Shown: one piece after another, positions 34,218 through 46,145 of the stretch
Layout of the letters: every line of letters starts with the position of its first letter
Position numbering within the stretch: position 1 is the first letter of the stretch
From: Ampullaceana balthica
Lineage: Eukaryota > Mollusca > Gastropoda > Lymnaeidae
Assembly (NCBI GenBank): GCA_944989445.1
Contig: CALYLW010000168.1
Location: forward strand, 496,001 to 560,000
Length of the DNA: 64,000 nucleotides
Reading direction: 5' to 3'
Translations under genes and position numbers: made by a program
The notes under the pieces: generated by a model
What the model was told of the DNA's origin: nothing
What the model saw: only the letters and a program-made list of their open reading frames with translations
Database searches by the model: none

Positions 34218-34936
34218 CTTGTTAAAAAAGGAAGAAAGAAGATCATCCTATTAAGACAACGTAGAAGATAGCTTAAAACCAAAATTTAACAGAAAAATAA
34301 AAAAAAACCAACAGTAGCATCAATGAAACCTTCCTGTAACAAGCTTACCGTTAAATTAACTTACAACGACACAATCTTGAGAGTCCCCACATACATAAGT
34401 GACGTTGAATGACAGCCAGGTAAGACAGCACACTGCCACCACGTAATGTACACATTCGTGTGTTGTGTAGCACAACGGCTATTAAAGTCCAAGTCTTGAT
34501 GTAATGCGAAGTGATAGAGGGGTGCCTCGGGGCAGTGTGTGTGTGTGTGTGGGGGGTGGGGGTGGGGGGTGGGGTGGGGCGCGGGGTCCATTTGTTTTGA
34601 GGTGAGTAACAGACAGGCAGTTCCGTAAATAAATCTTAGTTCTTCATTTTCAAACAAAAACTCTTCAACTGGTTTGAACTTGATATAAATGAAGCCGCTA
34701 CACGCGAGGAGGAAGCAACATTTAAAAGCGAATACATTTTTTTACTAAGGAATTGAATGGATAGCACACCAGACAACGGGAGAGGTGAGGGTAAGGTGTA
34801 GTGTGACAAACATCTTCTTTACATATGAGTATCAGTAACAGTTTTTGATGAACATTTTAAAATGATTATTATAAAACAATTTCGTTTTTAACTAAATTAA
34901 AAAAAAATTTTAAAAAGGAAACATTGATATTTTACA

Positions 34937-35119
34937 TAGTGGCGTAGCTAGGGGAGGGTGGGGTCCTATTTCGAAAGTCCCCCCCGGGCCTCCACTTGAG
35001 GGGGGGGCCCCAAAGGAGTGTACATTATCTCATGTCATGTCGAATTTCAAAATGCAGGGCCCTCAAAGGGGCCAAGCCCCCCCCCCAATCGGGCCCACAA
35101 ATCCCTAGATACGCCGCAT
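34937..35119. mobile_element. hAT-type MITE, family F (183 bp)
   Basis: Starts TAGTGGCGTAGCTAGGGG and ends CCCTAGATACGCCGCAT, resembling the ends of the 12675-17025 hAT. Flanks ATTTTACA / TATTTACA match at 6 of 8 bases. The interior is rich in CCCC/GGGG with GGGCC motifs. Confidence 0.65.
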
Positions 35120-35796
35120 TATTTACAGTAGAGCTAATATCAAAAGTATGGTATAGAGCAGTGGTTCTCAACCTGTGCCTGGTGATGTGCCTGGTGGTCC
35201 GCGAGCAAAGCATGAAAATTTAATTTTTTAGTATTTGAACACGAAAAGGTATAAAGGTTGTGACATTTAGAATATATTGAGTAATATCAAAATATTAATA
35301 AACTAGTTTGTGCTGCGGCGCCGTGGCGCCCCTTTTTTAAGGGTGCCTACGGCGCCCACCTTTTTCAAAAGCCCAACTAACGTGTCCTTGTATGATAAAT
35401 ACGTAATATGAAACTTTTTTAAATGTACACAAAGTATTTTATAAATGTTGTTGTTGTTTTTTTGTTTTTTTTCAAAAGCCCAAGTAACATATCCTTATAT
35501 GATAAATATGAAATATTCCTGAAATGTACACAAAGTATGTATATAATATTTTTTTAAAGTGCTAATCACCACACGATTTTTAAAGTAATTTTAGAAAGCA
35601 GCGCACCAAATTACTGCACCAAAAATACCTCTTATCGAACGTCCGCATGAAATTGTTTAATTATTAATAATAGTGTGGAGGGTGTTTAATGTTAATCTGG
35701 AAACCAAAATGATTATCCATTTTTTTAAAAAAAAGCAGAGTGATGTTCCTCAGCGTTAGGCTACATAATATCAAATATGCTTTGAGTCTATGTTTA

Positions 35797-35972
35797 TAAC
35801 CCCCTTTCCTGTCCATGACGGACTATGGGGCATGTGAAGTAGCGTTCACGAGTTTTATTTAGCCACCACTAACGAGCAAGGGATTGTGTGGCCAGCACCG
35901 AGATTAGAACCGGTGACCGACCTCTGTCTCGGTTCGGCAGTCCAGCGCGCTACCGCTAGACCACCGCGTTTA
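35797..35972 (-). mobile_element. tRNA-derived SINE, second family
   Basis: The minus strand reads GCGGTGGTCTAGCGGTAGCG (A box), then CGCTGGACTGCC and CCGGTTCTAATCTCGG (B-box-like). The tail CATAGTCCGTCATGGACAG differs from the SINE at 21749-22022. It lies just outside the nested hAT at 35987. Confidence 0.65.
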
Positions 35973-36639
35973 CTTTTGGATATACCCAGGGCCGGACTAA
36001 CACTCCGTCTTTCCGTGTAAATGCACGGAGTAATTAAACATCCCCGTAAAACCAAAGTTTTTTTTACTATAAATCCCTTATATATGAGACATAACTTAAT
36101 GTATTGAGTATGTTCCAACGCGACAAACATTTACAGCCTAAAACTGAGTCAATTCCACCTGGTTAAAACACGAGATATGTTCACCGATGGCTGGCGTGAA
36201 GTCAAGTGACCCATAAAATGTAAACAATAGCGAATTCTACTTTTAGTTTTATATAGATAAACTAAAAATGCATTAAAATAATTTAATTACAGTACGTTCG
36301 ATCGATCTGAAATTTTGATACGATGCAGTGTTAGGTGACACGGGTCCGTGTGCCAAAATTTCAGCTCGATGGCTTCACGGGAAGTGGGTCATTTTTTACT
36401 TTTGTTTTTCCGCCTGCCCGACCAAGACAGAGACGGCGGTGAAGTTAATATAAGGGATTTAAAAATTATAAATTGGCGCCCCTGACCATTTCCGTTTCAT
36501 CAAATTTTACTATGATATAACGTTGTAAGCCTCATTTTTGTGCCCATGTACCTTGGAGCCGGGGACATATTCACATCACAGCCCCACATTGTTACGACTT
36601 GGACCGGCGCACAGTACAGTGCTATAGTAGTCATTACAT

Positions 36640-36835
36640 TGTTACAACCTTCCCTATTTCTATGTTACAACTTGTCCTGTTTCTATGTTACAACTTTCCC
36701 TATTTCTATGTTACAATTTGTCCTATTTCTATGTTACAACTTGCCCTATTTCTATGTTACAACTTGCCCTATTTCTATGTTACAACTTTCCCTATTTCTA
36801 TGTTACAAACTGCCCTAGTTCTATACTTACAACCC
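36640..36835. repeat. 22-23-bp minisatellite, about eight units
   Basis: Units contain TTTCTATGTTACAACTTTCC and CTA. Lies in the spacer of the inverted repeat, directly 5' of the membrane-protein-like ORF. Confidence 0.9.
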
Positions 36836-36842
36836 GCACGAC

Positions 36843-37070
36843 ACTATACAACTGATTGTTGTGTCTTTATTTGTCTGGGTTGGCGTGGCGTGCATTGTGA
36901 TCACTGTCGTCATCATGATCAGACACCGGAATGGAGGCTTGCTTCACACTGAAGTTGGCAGGAGCCAAGGATTCGACAACATCGCCATCGCGACACAAGC
37001 ATTTCTACAACATATTTTCTCAAACGATTTTCAGGATAAAATAATAAATGCCTACACATGCAGGCAGTAG
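36843..37070 (+). CDS. Membrane-protein-like fragment inside a transposon (unknown)
   Basis: The open frame reads a 22-residue hydrophobic segment (IVVSLFVWVGVACIVITVV) followed by a stop-transfer-like IMIRHRNGG and a polar tail with GFDNIAIATQ. This is the arrangement of a single-pass transmembrane exon with a cytoplasmic tail. No start codon context, no clear acceptor, and TAG ends the frame at 37070. Its position in the spacer of an inverted repeat within a hAT suggests a captured host exon. Family not recognised; could be chance. Confidence 0.3.
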   Translation, partial: TIQLIVVSLFVWVGVACIVITVVIMIRHRNGGLLHTEVGRSQGFDNIAIATQAFLQHIFSNDFQDKIINAYTCRQ

Positions 37071-38894
37071 TATATGATTTGGCGAAATCGCCATATCATT
37101 GTAATTGTTTGCTCCATTCATAGTTACCCTTATCTTATCAGATGCTCCTTATTAGAGTTTTAAATGTTGATATAGTGTTGGATTTATCATTCTTAGTTCC
37201 ATTGGGTCTAAACTACGAATCGGCCGATCAAACAGCTAATTGCCTAGTAATCTAAAATACGTTTTTTAGTCATCGTCTTTCAATAAATTATGATTTTTAA
37301 ATCCCTTATATTAACTTCGCGGCCGTCATCTCATGGGCTGGGCGGGCGGGCGGAAAAACAAAAGTCGAAAATGACCCACTTCCCGTGATCGGATCGAGCT
37401 GAAATTTGGCACACGGACCCGTCTAACCTAACAATGCATCGTATCAAAATTTCAGATCGATCGAACGTACCGTAATTAAATTAATGCATTTTTTAGTTTA
37501 TCCTTATATGAGGTATGTAATTCAAATTCACGGTTTGTTATTGTTTTTTTCCCACGTGAAATTTTGAGCTGACGCATTGAGGCGACCCAACGAAGCGACG
37601 GGGTGCTTTTGTTTACATTTTACGTGTCACTCTGAGCTCGGTCAAGCGAATCGGTGACCAGACTTTTCCCCTCTCCCTCCCTCCCACCCACCCCTCCCCC
37701 CCAGGGTTATGAAGCAAATTTGAGTTAAGACAGATTCAGTCTGTAAATGTTTGAAAATAATCAATACTGTTAGTTAAGTCTCATATATAAGGGATTTATA
37801 GTCAAAAACTTTGTTTTTACGGGTTTGTTTTATTATAGCAATAATTAAGCAATTCTTGCCGTGGCTTAATTAAAGTATTTCTTTACTATACTATCCTGAG
37901 TAGCAGAATACTCAGTTGTCATTACATTTTATCCCTTATTGTTAAGGGATCGAAAGCAAGAGGCATGCCCCTTGTAAAGTACAATCCGGTATTGTGGGAA
38001 TATAGGGAAGACTTACTTTGTTATAAAATATATATCAAACATATTCATATCTCTTTATTAGTCTACTTTTGTACAACTTAATTACTTAATATGACCTTTT
38101 CTATATGCTGACTTAAAAAATAATAATTACAAACATAAAGTTTATTGCACTTATACGTATTAAAAATTTGACTAATACCAATTAATTATTTCCTGTACCA
38201 TAAACTTGAAAAATGTATATGTAAATGTGGTTTAATTTTAACTGGTGAATTACTGCCCTTTATTATACTTCTGTCTTTAATATGGCTCGGTTTAGATAAT
38301 ATAATGCTCTATGGCGGGATAACTCTCAAGAAAAAGACCAAAACTGATTTGAAACATGTTCATTTTCAAATAGAAAATACTGCCTTTATGAAGAAGCTTT
38401 GTGACGTTATATTGGAGTGGGAGGGGGGGGGTCTAAGTTTTTGTGAGAACGTGTGACGAAAAAAGGGGGAGGGGAATCGGCCAGATTTGTGTGACGTCAT
38501 TTATTGAAGGCCCCACAGGCCATAGGGGCGCAATTTTTCACGTTTAAAATTGCACGGACTGGTTGAAAGGCTCAGTCCGGCCCTGGTTATACCGGTAATC
38601 ACTTGACGTCACACTAGATTCTAGAAGGTATAATAATAGTTGTTTTACTAACCTTCAGAAATAATTTTTTGAAAACGATCAGTAAATTAGCATTAAATTA
38701 ATATAAATATAATTAAAGTGATACATTAATTAAATTTATTGAACCCATGGATAAATCTCTAATAAAGAAAATAACCGAACATAAGGAGTAGGACAACATT
38801 GTGTATTCCTTATACTCATTCTCACAATGTGTGTACATAAAATGCAGTTCCGGGGAGGAAAAAAAAAGACGAATTGCCATACGACGGTATGATG

Positions 38895-39961
38895 TGCAGT
38901 ATATACGTCATAGCAAATGTTCAACCCAGACCACAGTGTGTAATATGCTCGCAATTTCTACCAAATAAAGCGACGAAACCTGCACAACTCCGGTCATCTG
39001 AAAACTAATCCTAATGTCTGCACGGAGAAACCATTGAAATACTTTCCCTGCTAAAACATTCACTTGATAGTCAGAAGTCCTGCATACGGCAAGCATCCAA
39101 AGTCAATGAAAAGGCTTTAATAAGAGCATCATATTTTGTGGCTATACGAGTTGCACAGGCAAATAATCCTGTTTATCAAGGACGTCGGTTTACAGACTGA
39201 ATTGCTTGAGGTTGTGAGAGAGTTGCTTGGAGAAAAAAATCAAAGCTTGTTGATCATTTGAACGATGGCTTATAGGTTGCAGTTCTGGTTTACTTGGCTG
39301 ACATTTTAAATAAATTAATAAACTTAATTCATCTCTGCAAGGAAAGCAGACACCTTTAATTAATAATATTTAATAATTACAAATAAAAATGTGTCTGCTT
39401 TTACGAAAAAGCTTGATCTTCGTAAAACAAGATTACTTCAGGGGAACTATCCATGTTTGATAAATTGTACGAATTGCCAGAGAAACAAGAAAATTCTGAA
39501 ATCAAAATTGTTGATAAATTTGATTTCTTACCATATTCAATCACTGCAGGATCAATGTAACTTCTACTTTGGTGATTTGAACGTTCAGAGTTTTTCGCGT
39601 GTTTCCAGCCCGTTTCTTGCACACATTGACTCATTAAATTCACTACCATCGAAATTAAACGAATTCATAGAATTGACCAGCGATACTACTTTGAATATTT
39701 TGCATCAACAAGTAGGCTTAATAAAATTTTGTAGTAGGCTACTCGGAAATGTCTCAGAAAGCTAAAAAAATAATTTTACCCTTTGCAACATCATATCTTT
39801 GTGAATGTGGATTTTCTGCATTGGTTACAAAGTTACAATCAAAACAAAACATAGTTCTCGACTTGAAGCTGAAGATAAACTACGTTCGAGTCTTTCAAGT
39901 ATTACACCTTGTTTGGATGTACTGTGCTCAAATGTGCAAACTCAAGGCTCGCACTAAATGA
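38895..39961 (+). pseudogene. Decayed hAT transposase copy 2, ZBED5-like
   Basis: Starts with BED finger remnants PQCVICSQFLPNKATKPAQL (about 38930-38990) and ends with a well-preserved dimerisation segment ILPFATSYLCECGFSALVTK (39773-39835). An intermediate open stretch at 39391-39765 contains DQCNFYFGDLNVQSFSRVSS. Stops and frameshifts separate these blocks. Parallels the copy at 32485-33490. Confidence 0.82.
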
Positions 39962-40318
39962 ACTAATGTAGCAGTCTTACTAATACTAACTACTGTTTAT
40001 GACTTAAATATTTTTTTTACAGTAGGCAATACGATTTATATAAGACTTAAAGTATAAGACTAGTAAAAGTGACATTTGTTCATTACAAAAGAAAGCCCTT
40101 TCGATCAGTTTCCATTCAATACTTTTGGGAGCATGCAAATCGTAGCTTATTAGAATAGTTTTACTTAATAACCTAACATTAACTAGTTATAAACTAAGTA
40201 TAATTATATAAATTTCAAGCATGGGAGTAACACAATAATTCATTAGTGGTCCGTGGCTAAGACAAAAAAATTTCAAGTGGTCCTTGAACCTCAAAAGGTT
40301 AGAACCACTGGTATAGAG

Positions 40319-40889
40319 TGTGTGGTTGTGCGCGCGCGCTGAGGGGGGTTTGCGCTGGGGGGGGGAGAACAGTCATTAGCACTTCAATTCCAGGCTCGCT
40401 TCATATATAGGTTAACACCTATGACTTGTGATTAAAAGCCAAACGTTTACAGTTTAGCAACTCTGACCCAGTAAGCCCATTATATTCATTTCGATCTACG
40501 GTAACTTGCAACCTGCACTGACAGTTGAAATTTACCTACCCCCTACGCCTCCTCGTACAAATCATCATCCATGACCAATCAACCAGCAGCTAGAATTGTG
40601 ATCACCATTGATCCCACTCGCCCTCTACTACACAGCTAATGAACCGTGACAACACCTTTCATTGCTGTCCATTTTTTTTTCTACTTCCTTTGGATATTTG
40701 GTCCCATTCAGTAGAAGCCGCCGCCTAATACCACCCGTTGTTTGATAAAGAAGAGAACTTCACAGTTACGGAACTTGGCATGCTGTGCCTTGGTTACTTG
40801 CAGAATTACGAATGTAAACATAAAGATATATCTTTACACGTATGTACACATGAAGATATATTTTTACACGAGACCTGCATTTTAGATTC
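40319..40889. other. Gene-free stretch
   Basis: GT/GC and G-rich low complexity at 40320-40368, otherwise no recognised feature. Confidence 0.4.
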
Positions 40890-41228
40890 GTAAATGCATA
40901 ACATATAAACAGGGTATGAGTTAGCCAGACAGGACGTAACACAAAAGCGAACGTTTCGGCAAAGAGCCTTCCTCAACGAACAAATAGTACACAAATAAAA
41001 CGAATATAACGAAAGAATTAAAAAAAACTTAGCTGCTGTAAAATTCAATTAGTCCAGTAGAGATATAGTAAAAGCGTATATAGGAAAGTTTATATGTTTC
41101 GTTGAGGAAGGCTCTTTTCCGAACCGTTCGCTGTTGTGTTACGTCCTGACAGGCTAACTAATACCCTGTTTATATGTTATACATTTACTAATTAAATTTA
41201 AAAGCCTGGTTGCAGTCTCACCCCCATT
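40890..41228 (-). mobile_element. Inverted-repeat retroelement copy 2, Penelope-like
   Basis: Flanked by the 11-bp direct repeat ATTTTAGATTC (40879-40889 and 41229-41239). Inverted arms hold GCGAACGTTTCGGCAAAGAG and its complement. The outer segment with GGTTGCAGTCTCACCCCC is shared, inverted, with 25338-25820. The spacer differs from copy 1. A more decayed half-copy may lie at about 41905-41945. Confidence 0.6.
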
Positions 41229-41239
41229 ATTTTAGATTC

Positions 41240-43080
41240 ATGCATCAAATGGACATGAATATACTTGGTAAATGTATTTACTATACATATATGTTATATC
41301 TTATTGAATCTGAAAGGTGCGATCAGTTCGTTTAATTACATCCTCTTTGGTGTAGAGATTATGTGTGGGCTTTGTAAAGGCGAACCCTCTTAGAAGTTCA
41401 ATAGAACTGGAACGTTCCAAATAATTCAATATTTTATTTCTCTCTCATGTTCGATGGAATGGGTATAAATACGGGTGCGCACTCGTGTTGAAAAATCTGT
41501 TAATGGTTGAGTCTATTTCCTGCATCGTGGTTACTATTTAATTGCACAAAGACCTGCTTGTTACACTTTTGTATTTTCAAGTTCAAGAATAAAATTACTT
41601 ATAAAATTTACCCCGTGGCTTTAGTCAATTTTTATTCAAATGAAACCTACCCCTTGGCTATAATAATATATATTCTTGATTAATGTATGTACAAATGAAG
41701 GCCTGTTTACGTATTAAACGCATGTACACAGGACCTATGTTACACGATAAATGCATGTTCACGCGCAGATTTATATACATAATACAAACATTTATTTTGC
41801 TTCCTACTTATGTACCACAATCTTCTGGGTGTGATTAAAAGGGAGGTTATTGAACAAGATAATGGGTTATGGGTAGTCCGAAAAAAAAAGACACATCAAG
41901 GCAACGAACATATCGGCAAGAAGTCTACCTCAGCAAACAAATATAACAAGAAGTTAATAATTTAATAACTAAAAAAAAACGAATTAAAAAAAACTGCTGC
42001 GAATGAATCCTGCGATGTGTGTGATTCAATTAGACATGAACCATAAAGTGATTGAGTAATTCTGAGTCCATCTGAAAATGGCTCTTGCAGAGAATGTAGT
42101 TACGTACGGTGGAGCAGTACGTAATAGGAGCATAGTGTATGAAGGCGTGTATGTGGCTTTGTTTCTATGCCATTGCATGTTTGCGTATTTTAACTGAGTG
42201 TGTGTGTAACGTTGCTTCTAATACTTCTATGCCATTGAATGTGTATATGTGTCTGGGTGAATGTGACTTTGTTTCTATGTATTGTACGTTTGTGTGTTGA
42301 GGAAATCAGAGTTTTCCTGTTGGTTGAGTTGATGGAGCTATAGTCAATGCAAACGCACAGCCACGGAGAGAGATTTCTTACATACTTTAACTTACAAGAT
42401 AAGCAATAAGTTTTAATCATTAGTTCGTGTACACATCGACTCACCTGTGACCCCTGCACGGACACGGCAGCAACACCACACCACGACAATCAATGTCAGT
42501 CGAACGTTGAATTCACCTACATTCCCCCGTACTCTCCACCACCCGAAGTAGTTCCTCATTACAAAACTCTGATGGTAGTCACAAACTTGTCGCCACAGAA
42601 GCTAAGGGGAGGAGAATTTAAGTAAACTCTCGGCTTAGCTCCCCTTGTCACGAGTCCGGCAGTGCTAGGGTGTCACAGGTAGACAAAAATCAATAGATCA
42701 ATAAAACTGCCTGTAAAAGTTTTGCTTGTAAAAACTCGGAGTCTTATTATTTGGGGAAATGTAGGAGGGGAGGGGGCGATAAGGGGCGCAATACTGTAGT
42801 GGAATTTCAATAACATTCGTTGGTGTCAAAACTACATGTACATGAAACTAGGAGCCAGAATAAACAAAACGTTGATAGTAGGCGCCCAATATATTTTCAA
42901 GACCAGTGGCGGATCATGACAGGGGCAGATCATGAATCATGACAGGGGAAGATTATCATAGATTCGGGTTAAGCAAGACAGAGGTGGGCCAAGACAATGA
43001 GCAAATAACGTCAAGGTCAGTCATGGAAGGGGACTGTGCTAGACCCCTAAGGCAGTTCATAATCTGCGGCCCCTATACGA
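41240..43080. other. Gene-free stretch with an LTR-like region
   Basis: At about 41330-41640, a TATA-like GGGTATAAATACGGG (41460) followed about 130 bp later by AATAAA resembles a solo LTR or a promoter, but no defined termini or target duplication were found. A fragment with CAGTGGCGGATC lies at about 42905. No exon recognised. Confidence 0.3.
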
Positions 43081-43097
43081 TATCTTAATGTATCAAC

Positions 43098-43312
43098 AAA
43101 GGATGTGTACCTGGTGAGCCAAATGTGTACCTGGTGAGCTAAATGTGTACCAGGTGAGCCAAATGTGTACCTGGTGAGCCAAATGTGTACCTGGTTAGCC
43201 AAATGTTTACCCGGTGAACTAAATGTGTACCTGGTGAGCTAAATGTGTACCTGGTGAGCTAAATGTGTACCTGGTGAACTAAATGTGTACCTGTGAGCCA
43301 AATGTGTACCCG
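43098..43312. repeat. 20-bp minisatellite, about eleven units
   Basis: Unit AAATGTGTACCTGGTGAGCC / GAGCT variants. The units contain CTGGTGAG, which resembles a splice donor, but there is no adjacent exon. Confidence 0.9.
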
Positions 43313-43338
43313 GAGCTTAAACTGAATAACAATAAATT

Positions 43339-44098
43339 TAGGGCTGTTAACGATTAATTTAAATTTAATCGTTAACTTTTGAAAAATTAACGATTAATTA
43401 ATCGTTAATTTCGATTAAAGCCATAAATTGAAATGTATGTTGTCATAAGTAACATTTATTAAAATAATTGTTGAAAATCGAAATAACACTGGAATGTCAT
43501 CTTTATATGACATCTTTAACCAACAACGCAAACAGACAAGTGTATTGACATTATTTGGTTCAAGTGATGAGCGGGTCTAATTGACAATATAACCAGCCAA
43601 GCTGAACAATCATTATCATGGAACTGAGGTAACTGGTATGAACAAAACGGTCTTGGCAAGGAATGACATTATCGGATATCGGTGTTCATTAAGTTTCCAC
43701 CATTGTAGAGGGTTAATGGATGCAGGAACTTTCATCTCCATTTTGTAATGCAGTAATTCATCAGAAGGGATGTCGTCATTTTCTGTCTCTGAGTCAGACT
43801 CCATTACTGCCAAGGGCTTATTACCCTTATCATTTGGTTTGATAACTAGGCGAAGTGTTAGAAACATGGTAGGCAAACTTTATCAACATTTTGAACATTC
43901 CCGTCCGTCAATAGTTTTAAACCAAAATGTTTGTGTAATCGTCAGGAATTGTATTATTTATCGGCCGCTATTTTTAATTTTACTTTTTTACTTCCAATAA
44001 TTTTTAAGTGAAGGGTCGATTAATCGTTAATAAATAATTTAATCGTTAAAATTTTTAACGATTAGTCGAGAAATTAATCGTTAATTTCTGCAGCCCTA
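43339..44098 (-). mobile_element. hAT transposon remnant, 760 bp
   Basis: Termini TAGGGCTGTTAACGATTAAT and TTAATTTCTGCAGCCCTA, with repeated TTAATCGTTAA near both ends. Flanks AATAAATT (43331-43338) and AATAAAAT (44099-44106) match at 7 of 8. It encodes a transposase C-terminus on the minus strand. The same terminal family begins at 63673. Confidence 0.85.
43616..43876 (-). pseudogene. hAT transposase C-terminal fragment (ZBED4/6-like)
   Basis: The 86-codon frame ends with INPLQWWKLNEHRYPIMSFL, then AKTVLFIPVTSVP. This is the hAT dimerisation motif PL.WWK.NE.RYP.L..LA...L.IPATS.P. An acidic stretch SDSETENDDIPSDEL precedes it. The N-terminal and catalytic parts are absent, so it is a truncated remnant. 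Confidence 0.85.
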
Positions 44099-44689
44099 AA
44101 TAAAATGTTTGGGCACTACAACTAACATGGCATACACACTTCATCAGCCTGGTGTCCAATATTAGTTAAACATGAAATTAAACACTGGAGATATATAAAA
44201 TTACAAGAGAATTTTATTCACATACATACATGTTTATGATTTTAAAAATGACAAATCCAGTTGTTATTTTCAGTTTGCCATTATTAGTTGAACTATCTTG
44301 ACTATAAAACAATTAGCTAGAAAATGGAAGATGTTAAAATTCAAGATAAGATAAAAATCAGACTTTACATATCATACATATCTGCCATAAAAAAACAGAT
44401 CATAACTAAGTAATACATGACAACAGGTCTGGTCAATAAATACTAGTGCTAACATTTTTTTAACATATTAAAATAATTATTTACTTAATCTCCAGATTTA
44501 AGAAAGATATTTTAAAATTTATTTGGACTATTTAAAAAGTTTGTGTGAATCACATTGAAGTTTTGGATTGACATCACTTGATGTAAACTCTACTTGTTCT
44601 CAATTATCATACCATACTTATTGACCTGAAAAACCCTCAGCCAGGGTGGGAGCCCAATTGTTATCTCTTCATCAAGTCTGGGCACCTTA

Positions 44690-44850
44690 ATTTGGTCTGG
44701 GGGCTCACACTTTATATCTTCATCAGCCCTGGGCCCACACCTAATATGCCCATCAGCCCTGGGACCACACCTAATATGCCCATCAAGGCTGGGCCCACAC
44801 CTAATATGCCCATCAAGGCTGGGCCCACATCTAATATGACCACCAAGAAT
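44690..44850. repeat. About 29-31-bp repeat, five units
   Basis: Units contain GGGCCCACACCTAATATGCC and CATCAAGGCT. Open frames across it are artefacts. Confidence 0.85.
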
Positions 44851-45602
44851 GGGCTTCTATGTTCTACCAAGAAATTTATACTCAAATAAATGAAATAAAA
44901 TATAATTTTTTAAAACTATGATTAAAATCAACATTTTTTTTTAAAGGATGGATTTTGACCATCACTGAGTTAAAAAATGTCAATTCTTCAAACAGGCACG
45001 AGTCAGTGAACAACTTATACAGTACAAAAGTAACATCAGATAAAAATCCTGATTTCAAATGCATTATAAAATGATAAAGGGTTGACTGCATCAAGTCCTT
45101 AAGCCAAAAATTGCTTCTCTTTTTTTTAGCCTTAATTATCTTAATATTTCTTGTCCCCCTATTTTCTTTGTAGGAATGGCGTTTTTAATTATTACATCAT
45201 GTTTATGACAACTTCCCAGCCAATTAGTGGCCTCAAAAATTTTAGACTTTCTCCACAGAATTTCGACATCTTTTCCTGTTAGATGATCTACAATTTTTAA
45301 CCACTAGTATTTTACAACTGTAAAATTTTAAAATATTCAAAACTCAAAATGCATAGCTGAGAATTTTAATTCTATTAAATAACTCGATTGAATTAAACTA
45401 GAAAACTCCTTGACCGATTTATCCCAAAATATTCCTTGCTTGAGAAAAATTGTGTCACGACCTTCATTTCAGTTGGTGCTCAGTTGAGTAATTACATAAA
45501 AATTGTGAACAATTTCTAAAGCAACAAACCCTCAATTACAGTTATAAAACAAAAGAGCATTGGCCTAAAAATAATCTTTGTTATTCCTAACAGTCTGAAG
45601 TA
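44851..45602. other. Probable 3' UTR and downstream flank of MAP3K7
   Basis: Minus-strand sequence following the TAK1 stop at 45603. AATAAA-type signals on the minus strand occur at about 44516-44521 and 44211-44217, so the transcript could end there. This is inference only. No other feature seen. Confidence 0.3.
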
Positions 45603-45686
45603 TTATCCAATCCGCTTGGATCCAGCTGGTTTCCTGTAGGCCTCAACTTGGGCTTTGAGATCTTTGTGAACACTGAGTAAACTCTC
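45603..45686 (-). CDS. MAP3K7: MAP3K7 (TAK1) terminal exon
   Basis: It encodes ESLLSVHKDLKAQVEAYRKP then AGSKRIG and TAA. The acceptor TTCTATTCAG is consensus and phase 0. TAK1 is the MAP3K that activates IKK and JNK/p38 downstream of TNF, IL-1, Toll and TGF-beta/BMP receptors. Its C-terminus is a coiled coil that binds TAB2/TAB3. This exon matches the human [20 protein letters not shown] segment and finishes that coil. Together the exons from 63234 to here join in frame into 1248 nt, 415 codons plus stop, covering everything after the kinase domain. The kinase exons lie beyond the right window edge. Confidence 0.9.
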   Translation of the reverse strand, partial: ESLLSVHKDLKAQVEAYRKPAGSKRIG

Positions 45687-45814
45687 CTGAATAGAAGTTA
45701 AACGCATTGGTATCAGTTCAGTTTCGCAAAGTGAGTAAAAATAGGGTGGGGAGAAAGTGGGAGCATAAAAAAAAGCTCTTTCAAAATTAAAGTATAGGAA
45801 ATATTTCAATCTCA

Positions 45815-46145
45815 AATGAAGTCAAGCTGACAGGGTAATATTTCAATCTCTAATGAAGGCAAGCTGACAGGGTAATATTTCAATCTCTAATGAAGGCAAG
45901 CTGACAGGGTAATATTTCATTCTCTAATGAAGGCAAGCTGACAGGGTAATATATCATTCTCTAATGAAGGCAAGCTGACAGGGTAATATTTCAATTTCTA
46001 ATGAAGGCAAGCTGACAGGGTAATATTTCATTCTCTAATGAAGGCAAGCTGACAGGGTAATATTTCATTCTCTAATGAAGGCAAGCTGACAGGGTGATAT
46101 TTCATTCTCTGACAAAGGCAAGTTGACAGGGTAATATTTTATTCT
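45815..46145. repeat. 37-bp minisatellite in a MAP3K7 intron
   Basis: About nine units containing GGTAATATTTCATTCTCTAA and TGAAGGCAAGCTGACAG, immediately upstream (in gene sense) of the terminal exon. Confidence 0.93.

Larger units (their letters stand above)
36040..37830. repeat. Large inverted repeat (foldback) with about 830-bp spacer
   Basis: The left arm (about 36040-36460) contains ACTATAAATCCCTTATATAT, AAAATTTCAGCTCGAT and GAAGTGGGTCATTTT. The right arm (about 37295-37830) carries their complements in reverse order. A partial third copy in one orientation lies at about 55030-55470. The TTAAATCC..TATATTAAC edge and purine/pyrimidine blocks resemble Helitron 5' regions, so two Helitron-like copies in opposite orientation are an alternative explanation. 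Confidence 0.7.
35987..38585. mobile_element. hAT-type element, 2599 bp, holding a large inverted repeat
   Basis: Termini CAGGGCCGGACT and AGTCCGGCCCTG are perfect inverted repeats. Flanks GATATACC (35979-35986) and GTTATACC (38586-38593) match at 7 of 8. Inside are long inverted arms (about 36040-36460 and 37295-37830), a 22-bp array, a membrane-protein-like ORF, and a decayed end of the CCGTCCATAAATGACG family (about 38400-38510). No transposase seen. Confidence 0.82.
35159..40310 (+). mobile_element. hAT transposon copy 2, 5152 bp, inflated by nested insertions
   Basis: Starts CAGTGGTTCTCAACCTGTG and ends AGGTTAGAACCACTG. Perfect 8-bp duplication GTATAGAG (35151-35158 and 40311-40318). 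Outer parts align with the 1588-bp copy at 32252-33839. The extra 3.5 kb lies mostly between about 35300-35760 and 35795-38890. The second block contains a SINE and another hAT (35987-38585). Confidence 0.88.

Noticed and set aside
41330..41640. Solo LTR or promoter with TATA-like GGGTATAAATACGGG
   Set aside because: No TG...CA ends or flanking duplication could be fixed.
42905..43005. MITE-like start CAGTGGCGGATCATGACAGG
   Set aside because: No matching inverted terminus or 8-bp duplication found on the right.
43098..43312. Second splice-donor minisatellite (CTGGTGAG units)
   Set aside because: No exon adjoins it and GTGAGC/GTGAAC variants are poor donors, so the likeness to 29295-31340 is probably chance.
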